Source of the DNA: Bermanella sp047628755
Lineage (GTDB): Bacteria; Pseudomonadota; Gammaproteobacteria; Pseudomonadales; Oceanobacteraceae
Length of the DNA stretch: 38,354 bases
Direction: 5' to 3'
NCBI GenBank assembly: GCA_047628755.1
Contig: JBLHVV010000018.1
Coordinates: 1 to 38,354 of the forward strand
How positions within the stretch are numbered: position 1 is the stretch's first letter; each line of letters opens with the position of its first letter. Below the pieces are notes generated by a model. That model did not search any database, was not told the origin of the DNA, and saw only the letters and a program-made list of their open reading frames with translations. Below, piece by piece: positions 33,480 to 38,354 of the stretch. The position numbers and the translations under genes are program-made.

Positions 33480-35122
33480 TGTCTCATCAATCAAGTTTAA
33501 TCGGCGAAGATATTCTTGCTTACCTTAAGCAACACGAAAACAAAGAGCTATTACGGTTTTTAACCTGCGGCAACGTAGACGATGGTAAATCGACTTTAAT
33601 TGGTCGCTTGCTATACGACTCAAAAATGATTTTTGAAGATCAGCTGGCTGCAATTGAAAGTGACAGCGTTAAGCACGGTACAACTGGTGACAAAATTGAC
33701 TTAGCATTATTAGTTGATGGCCTAGCCGCTGAGCGTGAGCAAGGTATTACTATAGACGTAGCGTACCGTTATTTTTCTACCGAAAAACGTAAATTCATTA
33801 TTGCCGATACGCCAGGGCACGAGCAGTACACCCGAAACATGGCCACTGGTGCATCTTTATGTGACCTAGCTATTATTTTGGTTGATGCCCGTTATGGTGT
33901 ACAAACACAAACTAAACGTCATAGTTTTATAGCTTCCTTGCTGGGCATTAAAAACGTTGTAGTTGCCGTAAATAAAATGGATTTAATGGGATTTGATGAA
34001 AATAAATTCAATGAAATACAAACAGACTATATCGAATTTGCTAAAGACCTTGAATTAGAAGATATTCAATTTGTACCGCTATCAGCTTTAGACGGCGACA
34101 ATGTTGTTAACAGAAGCGAACGCTCACCTTGGTATAAAGGTAAAACGTTAATGGAAATGCTAGAAACGGTGAAGATTAATGCTAACCGCAACCTAGTGAA
34201 CTTCCGCTTCCCTGTTCAATATGTCAACCGTCCCAACTTAGACTTCCGTGGATTTTGTGGCACCGTTGCTTCAGGCATAGTCCGTCCCGGTGATAAAATT
34301 ACAGCATTGCCATCGGGCAAAGAAAGTACTGTAAAAGCCATTGTCACCGCTGAAGGCAACATACAAGAAGCGTTTGCGGGGCAAGCCGTAACACTAACAC
34401 TTGAAGACGAAATTGATATTAGCCGTGGCGATATGATTGTTAAATCTGACGATCAGCCGTTAACCGCCAATACAATTAATGCTGACATTGTTTGGATGGC
34501 CGAAGACGCCATGAAACCTGGTAAGCAATACAACATGAAGTTTGCTTCAGCGCAAAACACTGGCTCTATCTCTGGCGTTCATCATCGTATTGATGTTAAT
34601 ACAATGGAAAAATTTGACGCTGACGATTTAAAATTAAATGAAATTGGCTTGTGTGAAGTTACATTAAACAAAACCGTTGCATTTGATCCCTACAAAAAGA
34701 ATCGAGCCAGCGGCGCCTTTATTATTATTGACCGCTTAACTAACGTAACCGTTGGCGCTGGTATGATTGTTGGCGCAGCTGACGACACAAACTCTGATCA
34801 ATTGACAGCTGTTTCTTCGAAAGAAAAAGCCGATCGATTTGATCAAAAAGCAGCTTCTATTGTGCTAACTGGCAGTAACAAGCACGTATTAGCAGGCGCC
34901 ATTGACCGCAAGCTATTCGCTTTAGGTAAATCTGCGGCATTAGTAAGTAAAGATGACATTGGGAATAACAACCCTGAAGACATCGCATTAATTATTAAGC
35001 AAGCCGGTTTAATTGCCATTTGCACCTTTGAAGCCAAAGGAGAAGTGGAATTAGTAATTGATGCCGATACCACTAGCATTGAAACCGCCATTGCGGAAAT
35101 TCAGGACAAAGGCATTATCTAG
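33479..35122 (+). CDS. cysN: Sulfate adenylyltransferase subunit 1 with a degenerate CysC-like tail
   Basis: 547 residues, about 70 more than E. coli CysN (475). The GTPase core is intact: FLTCGNVDDGKSTLIGRLLY (G1), GITIDVAYRYF (G2), DTPGHEQYTRNMATGA (G3), VAVNKMDLMG (G4). EF-Tu-like domains 2 and 3 follow to about residue 440. The extra C-terminal part (456-547) looks like an APS-kinase domain: IVLTG at the P-loop position, LFALGKSAALVSKDDI, then IKQAGLIAICTFEA, matching CysC's DAGLIVICAFISP. The GxxGxGKS phosphate loop is absent and the domain is about half normal length, so it should not be a kinase. A separate cysC must act elsewhere. Confidence 0.95.
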   Translation: MSHQSSLIGEDILAYLKQHENKELLRFLTCGNVDDGKSTLIGRLLYDSKMIFEDQLAAIESDSVKHGTTGDKIDLALLVDGLAAEREQGITIDVAYRYFSTEKRKFIIADTPGHEQYTRNMATGASLCDLAIILVDARYGVQTQTKRHSFIASLLGIKNVVVAVNKMDLMGFDENKFNEIQTDYIEFAKDLELEDIQFVPLSALDGDNVVNRSERSPWYKGKTLMEMLETVKINANRNLVNFRFPVQYVNRPNLDFRGFCGTVASGIVRPGDKITALPSGKESTVKAIVTAEGNIQEAFAGQAVTLTLEDEIDISRGDMIVKSDDQPLTANTINADIVWMAEDAMKPGKQYNMKFASAQNTGSISGVHHRIDVNTMEKFDADDLKLNEIGLCEVTLNKTVAFDPYKKNRASGAFIIIDRLTNVTVGAGMIVGAADDTNSDQLTAVSSKEKADRFDQKAASIVLTGSNKHVLAGAIDRKLFALGKSAALVSKDDIGNNNPEDIALIIKQAGLIAICTFEAKGEVELVIDADTTSIETAIAEIQDKGII

Positions 35123-35134
35123 TCTTTATAATGA

Positions 35135-35174
35135 ATAAAAAAAACCAGCTACCCAAAAGGTTGCTGGTTTTTTT
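35135..35174. terminator. Bidirectional terminator between cysN and rnfH
   Basis: AAAAAACCAGC and GCTGGTTTTTT pair around an inner ACC-CAAAA-GGT hairpin; both strands end in a T-run. It serves the convergent cysN and rnfH. Confidence 0.88.
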
Positions 35175-35205
35175 ATGCCGGCCAAATTAATCAGAGTTTT
35201 TAATT

Positions 35206-35595
35206 CTATAAATCTTCATTCGATTTCCCTGCTAATCTTTCAGCTTTAACGGCGGCCTTCTCTACCGCTCTGTCAGCTTTTTCTACAATTTTTTCGGCCT
35301 TTACTTTGACCGCTGTTTTAGCCGCACGGTTAGCTCGTGCTACTTTAGGGTCAATAGTCAACGGACGATAAATTTCTACTCTGTCACTTTCACGCAGCAC
35401 TTCTTCTTGCGGGTTACGCACACCCTTACCAAAAATACCCATTTTACTTTCAACCAAATTAATCTCAGGGAATTCGGACACAATGCCAGATAATTCGGCA
35501 CCCTGAAAAACAGTGGTGCCTTGCTCTACTTCAAGCGCTAGTATCTTTTGCTTTTGCGGTGTTGCATAAGCCACTTCTACTGTGATTTTAGCCAT
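35206..35595 (-). CDS. rnfH: RnfH family protein (PasI) with a basic Ala/Lys-rich tail
   Basis: 129 residues from the ATG at 35595, which has GGGA six bases upstream; a TTG four codons earlier is less likely. The ubiquitin-like UPF0125/RnfH fold covers about 1-83: AKITVEVAYATPQKQKILAL, GIVSEFPEINLVESKMGIFG, LRESDRVEIYRPLTIDPK. A roughly 45-residue tail of Ala, Lys, Glu and Arg follows (KTAVKVKAEKIVEKADRAVE), likely a long helix; such tails vary across the family. It follows ratA by 63 bp, the conserved ratA-rnfH pairing. The molecular function is not established. Confidence 0.93.
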   Translation of the reverse strand: MAKITVEVAYATPQKQKILALEVEQGTTVFQGAELSGIVSEFPEINLVESKMGIFGKGVRNPQEEVLRESDRVEIYRPLTIDPKVARANRAAKTAVKVKAEKIVEKADRAVEKAAVKAERLAGKSNEDL

Positions 35596-35658
35596 TGTTA
35601 ATCCCAATTCTTATGAATGCGGTCTATGGTGATTGCTAAAGTGTTTGTAAAGGCAAAG

Positions 35659-36096
35659 CTACTTGCTGGCATATACAACGTCAGCGCGCTGAACAAATGC
35701 GTCGACCATGGTATTGGCCGCTTGCTTAAACACAGGGCTTAATGTCAATGACATTATTTTTCCTGCTACTTCAAACTCTAGCTCTAACAATACTTTGCAT
35801 GCTTCTGCTGACAACGGTTGAAAAGTAAACTTTCCATACAGTTTTGAAAACGGACCATCTATTAATTCCATTGTCATATATTCAGCGCGATGCTTAACAT
35901 TTTTAGTCGTAAAATTTTGACTTATGCCAGCCTTACTAATCGTCATGCCTGCTACCAATTCTTCAGTGGTTTCTGACTGAACATGGGACTTAACACACCA
36001 AGGCAAAAACTCTGGGTACGATTTAACATCACATACTAGATCAAACATTTGCTCTGCAGAGTGCATTACTAATGCAGAGCGCTCTATACGGATCAT
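35659..36096 (-). CDS. ratA: RatA/PasT START-domain protein
   Basis: 145 residues, a single coenzyme Q-binding/START-like domain (Coq10 type): ALVMHSAEQMFDLVCDVKSYPEFLPWC at the N-terminus (two overlapping parts: SAEQMFDLVCDV and YPEFLPWC), then GPFSKLYGKFTFQPL and LEFEVAGKIMSLTLSPVFKQ. E. coli RatA was reported to inhibit 70S assembly, while the homologue PasT is linked to stress and ubiquinone function; the role is disputed. It is paired with rnfH and near smpB, as in E. coli, although here a symporter gene lies between. Confidence 0.95.
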   Translation of the reverse strand: MIRIERSALVMHSAEQMFDLVCDVKSYPEFLPWCVKSHVQSETTEELVAGMTISKAGISQNFTTKNVKHRAEYMTMELIDGPFSKLYGKFTFQPLSAEACKVLLELEFEVAGKIMSLTLSPVFKQAANTMVDAFVQRADVVYASK

Positions 36097-36114
36097 GAAT
36101 CTTCTCTTTTCAAA

Positions 36115-37470
36115 CTAAATTAGTCCGTTGATTAATACTATGGCAATCGCTAAAGGTGCAATAAACTTAAGTATAAACAACCACGTATTGTATAAAGCAG
36201 GGCTGGCCATTTGTACTTCGTTGGCTACATCCGATTTGTGCATAACCCAACCTACAAAAATCGCCATAAATAATCCGCCTAAAGGCAACATTATATTAGT
36301 GGTTAAAAAATCTAATGAAGCAAAAATGGTTTTATCAAATAGTGTTATATCCGACCAAAGATTAAACGAAAACACCGTTCCTAAACCCAATAACCAAGCC
36401 AATACACCCACCCAGGTAGCTGCACTGGTTCGTGATATACCCATTGATTCCACCGCCCAAGCGACAATAGGTTCGGCCAGTGAAATAGACGAGCTCCATG
36501 CGGCAAATACAATCAATATAAAAAATAATGTACCGAATAAACCGCCACCAGGCATTTGTCCAAACGCAATAGGCAATGTTTGAAATAATAACCCAGGGCC
36601 AGCCGATGGTTCTAGCCCGTTAGCAAATACAATCGGGAAAATAGCAAGGCCTGCCGCTAAGGCAACCAGGGTGTCCAATAAAGCCACCGTCACTACCGTT
36701 TTACCCAAGTTTACATCTGGCGGCATATACGCACCGTAAGCCATAATGGCGCCCAGACCCAAACTGAGTGTAAAGAACGCATGCCCTAATGCTACCACCA
36801 CACCCTGGCCAGTAAGCTTGCTAAAATCAAAACTGAATAAGAAAGAAAACCCCTCAGCAAAGCCATCGCTGCTTAACGCATAACCCAATAATAAAAATAA
36901 TAAAATAAATAACATGGGCATTAAAACTTTAATGGCTTTCTCTAAGCCCTGATTCACACCTCGCGCCACTACCGCAATGGTCAGCACCATAAATATTGTG
37001 TGCCATGCTAACAACACTTCTGGGTTGCTTATTAAACCACTGAACGCTTGATCAGCAAACTCAGCTGATGCCCCGTCAAATAAACCGCCCGCCATTCTAA
37101 AGATATACGCCAGCGCCCAACCAGCAATGACCGAATAAAATGACAAAATTAAAAAGCCCGCTATTGCGCCCATCCAGCCAATACTGCTCCAAAGGCGACT
37201 GGCGCCTGCGTCTTTGGCAATGGCTCGCATAGTATTGATAGGACTTTGCCTGCCCATACGTCCCAGCATAACCTCAGCCAGCATGACTGGCAGACCCAGA
37301 AGGCAAATACAGGCAAGGTAAACCAGCACAAACGCACCGCCGCCATTCTCTCCCGTAATGTAGGGAAACTTCCAAATATTACCCAGACCAACCGCAGAAC
37401 CAGTGGCCGCAAGAATAAATAACCACCTATTGCGCCATAAGCCGTGGATGCTATTTTGCTCTGCTGCCAT
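36115..37470 (-). CDS. Sodium-dependent transporter, SNF (LeuT) family
   Basis: 451 residues with about 11-12 membrane helices. The LeuT-fold signature in helix 1 is GSAVGLGNIWKFPYITGENG, the Na+- and substrate-binding break, followed by VLVYLACICLLGLPVMLAEVMLGR. Helix 6 has FTLSLGLGAIMAYGAYM and helix 8 AAWSSSISLAEPIVAW. These bind Na+ and probably an amino acid. The substrate cannot be told from sequence. A good GAGGG ribosome site precedes the ATG. It lies 18 bp before ratA and may be its operon leader. Confidence 0.95.
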   Translation of the reverse strand: MAAEQNSIHGLWRNRWLFILAATGSAVGLGNIWKFPYITGENGGGAFVLVYLACICLLGLPVMLAEVMLGRMGRQSPINTMRAIAKDAGASRLWSSIGWMGAIAGFLILSFYSVIAGWALAYIFRMAGGLFDGASAEFADQAFSGLISNPEVLLAWHTIFMVLTIAVVARGVNQGLEKAIKVLMPMLFILLFLLLGYALSSDGFAEGFSFLFSFDFSKLTGQGVVVALGHAFFTLSLGLGAIMAYGAYMPPDVNLGKTVVTVALLDTLVALAAGLAIFPIVFANGLEPSAGPGLLFQTLPIAFGQMPGGGLFGTLFFILIVFAAWSSSISLAEPIVAWAVESMGISRTSAATWVGVLAWLLGLGTVFSFNLWSDITLFDKTIFASLDFLTTNIMLPLGGLFMAIFVGWVMHKSDVANEVQMASPALYNTWLFILKFIAPLAIAIVLINGLI

Positions 37471-37591
37471 GGGGTTACCCTCTATTAATTTGATACCAGC
37501 CTATTGTCCGTATTTTTCGCTATTATCTCAAGGTGCATAAACGGCTTCTAAGGCATATCTTTTTACTAAAAGTGGCCCTATAATTCCGGTT

Positions 37592-38077
37592 ATGGGAAAT
37601 TCGAAGAAAAAATCAAAAAGCAGTAGTTCTACCATCTGCAAAAACAAGCGCGCTCGACATGACTTTTCGTTAGAGAACTTTACCGAAGCAGGCTTGGTTT
37701 TAGAAGGCTGGGAAGTAAAAAGTATACGCGCTGGCAAATGCCAACTGGCCGATTCGTTTGTGATTATTCACAAGGGCGAAGCATGGCTAACGGGCTGCAA
37801 CATCACACCGTTAAACGCAGCCAGCACTCACGTACTTTGCACCCCCCGTCGTGATCGTAAATTATTGCTGAATCGCAAAGAAATTAACAAGTACCAGATT
37901 AGCGCCGATCAAAAAGGTTATACCATGGTAGCGCTAGACATGTACTGGAAAGGCCCACGGGTTAAAATTAACATGGCGCTAGGCAAAGGCAAGCAAGCCC
38001 ATGACAAACGCGAAGCCAGTAAAGAGAAAGACTGGAATAAACAGAAAGAACGCATAATGAAGCACAGCACACGCTGA
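37592..38077 (+). CDS. smpB: SsrA-binding protein SmpB
   Basis: 161 residues. SmpB binds tmRNA and brings it to stalled ribosomes for trans-translation. The OB-barrel motifs are NKRARHDFSLENFTEAGLVL, LEGWEVKSIRAGKCQLADSF and WLTGCNITPLNAAS. The C-terminal tail that acts as the codon mimic is present and basic (QAHDKREASKEKDWNKQKER). The gene is divergent from the symporter. No ssrA follows within the window. Confidence 0.97.
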   Translation: MGNSKKKSKSSSSTICKNKRARHDFSLENFTEAGLVLEGWEVKSIRAGKCQLADSFVIIHKGEAWLTGCNITPLNAASTHVLCTPRRDRKLLLNRKEINKYQISADQKGYTMVALDMYWKGPRVKINMALGKGKQAHDKREASKEKDWNKQKERIMKHSTR

Positions 38078-38095
38078 TTTTAAGGCGGTTAAAAG

Positions 38096-38119
38096 AAGGC
38101 TCTTAATGAGCCTTTTTTT
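38096..38119 (+). terminator. Rho-independent terminator after smpB
   Basis: AAGGCTC, loop TTAAT, GAGCCTT, then seven T. Confidence 0.88.
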
Positions 38120-38153
38120 GTGGCAAAGGGTTAATGTCATGGATCGCCTTTTA

Positions 38154-38287
38154 TGGATACCAGATAGCTCGTGCCTCACTTCTGGTAAGACGAGCCGAAG
38201 CACCCTTCTGGTAGAACGAGCCGAAGTACCCTTCTGGTAAAACGAGCCGAAGTACCCTTCCGTCTTACTCGCGAACGCGGGTATCCA
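38154..38287. repeat. 26-bp direct-repeat element framed by an inverted repeat
   Basis: Three contiguous 26-bp units (38179-38204, 38205-38230, 38231-38256), each starting CTTCTGGTA and ending GAGCCGAAG(C/T)ACC, differ at only two or three positions. A fourth copy breaks off after CTTC. Within each unit CTTCTGG can pair with CCGAAG to form a small hairpin. The array is framed by TGGATACC (38154-38161) and its complement GGTATCCA (38280-38287), and next to the right end is the palindromic CGCGAACGCG. There are no spacers and no open frame. This looks like a REP/MITE-type non-autonomous element. Confidence 0.75.
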
Positions 38288-38354
38288 CTGCGCTTTAACA
38301 CAAACAATCCTTGTAAAACAAACGTCCCGAGCCTACAATCCGGTTAACCAAAAA
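38288..38354. other. Window end, no gene seen
   Basis: No reading frame or RNA fold stands out. The expected ssrA (tmRNA) start is not present in these bases. Confidence 0.4.

Noticed and set aside
38179..38256. Direct repeats as a CRISPR array
   Set aside because: The 26-bp units are contiguous with no spacers, and no cas gene is near.
38120..38354. ssrA (tmRNA) after smpB
   Set aside because: smpB and ssrA are often neighbours, but no tRNA-like 5' end or tag-coding segment is visible; the region is the repeat element.

Overview
The window reads as a chromosomal segment of a marine-type gammaproteobacterium. By eye the GC content is in the low forties. The gene order follows the Pseudomonas/Oceanospirillales pattern (suhB-trmJ-cysE-iscR-iscS ... 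ndk-rlmN-pilF-ispG-hisS-yfgM-bamB-der; zapG-cysD-cysN; ratA-rnfH next to smpB). The genus is an inference; something near Bermanella/Oleispira would fit. There is no phage, plasmid, CRISPR array, rRNA or tRNA. Almost everything is housekeeping, and the unusual points are in how familiar genes have been altered or rearranged.

Layout. 1-3160 is the most accessory-looking part: the start of an outer-membrane beta-barrel gene (minus strand, cut by the window edge), a divergent pair of secreted proteins (a coiled-coil protein with a FlgT/LPP20-like middle domain and a small LPP20-like protein), and a decayed SEC-C-motif gene. 3161-6326 (plus) holds xseA, an M23 peptidase, smrA and a small Rieske protein. 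6425-14759 (minus) holds a truncated haemoglobin and the conserved rlmN-pilF-ispG-hisS-yfgM-bamB-der block. 14878-25823 (minus) is the Fe-S region: ndk, sufE, fadD, then an apparent operon iscR-iscS-sufB-sufC-sufD-sufS-sufA-sufT read from a promoter that overlaps an IscR site. 25999-28616 holds cysE, trmJ and, divergently, suhB. 28749-32322 holds a 44-residue small protein, zapE, an orphan solute-binding protein, an alpha/beta hydrolase and zapG. 32571-35122 is cysDN (sulfate activation). 35206-38077 holds rnfH, ratA, an SNF-family symporter and smpB. The window ends in a short non-coding element of 26-bp direct repeats framed by an inverted repeat.

How the genes work together. Sulfur metabolism is a recurring theme: CysD/CysN activate sulfate, CysE makes the acetylserine that accepts sulfide, IscS and SufS release sulfur from cysteine, and SufE/SufBCD/SufA/SufT build and deliver Fe-S clusters under IscR control. 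Fe-S clients in the window include IspG, RlmN, IscR and the Rieske protein.

Most interesting observations: (1) the position occupied by iscU-iscA-hscBA-fdx-iscX in Pseudomonas holds a complete suf set, while iscR and iscS are kept; (2) this IscS lacks the C-terminal tail that E. coli IscS uses to bind IscU, as expected if IscU is gone; (3) SuhB has lost its catalytic metal-binding aspartates (DPLDG has become NPLEG, and the WD motif is lost) while the rest of the protein is intact, suggesting it is kept only for its rRNA antitermination role; (4) CysN carries a roughly 90-residue C-terminal remnant that looks like an APS-kinase (CysC) domain without its P-loop; (5) a MITE- or REP-like 26-bp repeat element lies after smpB.
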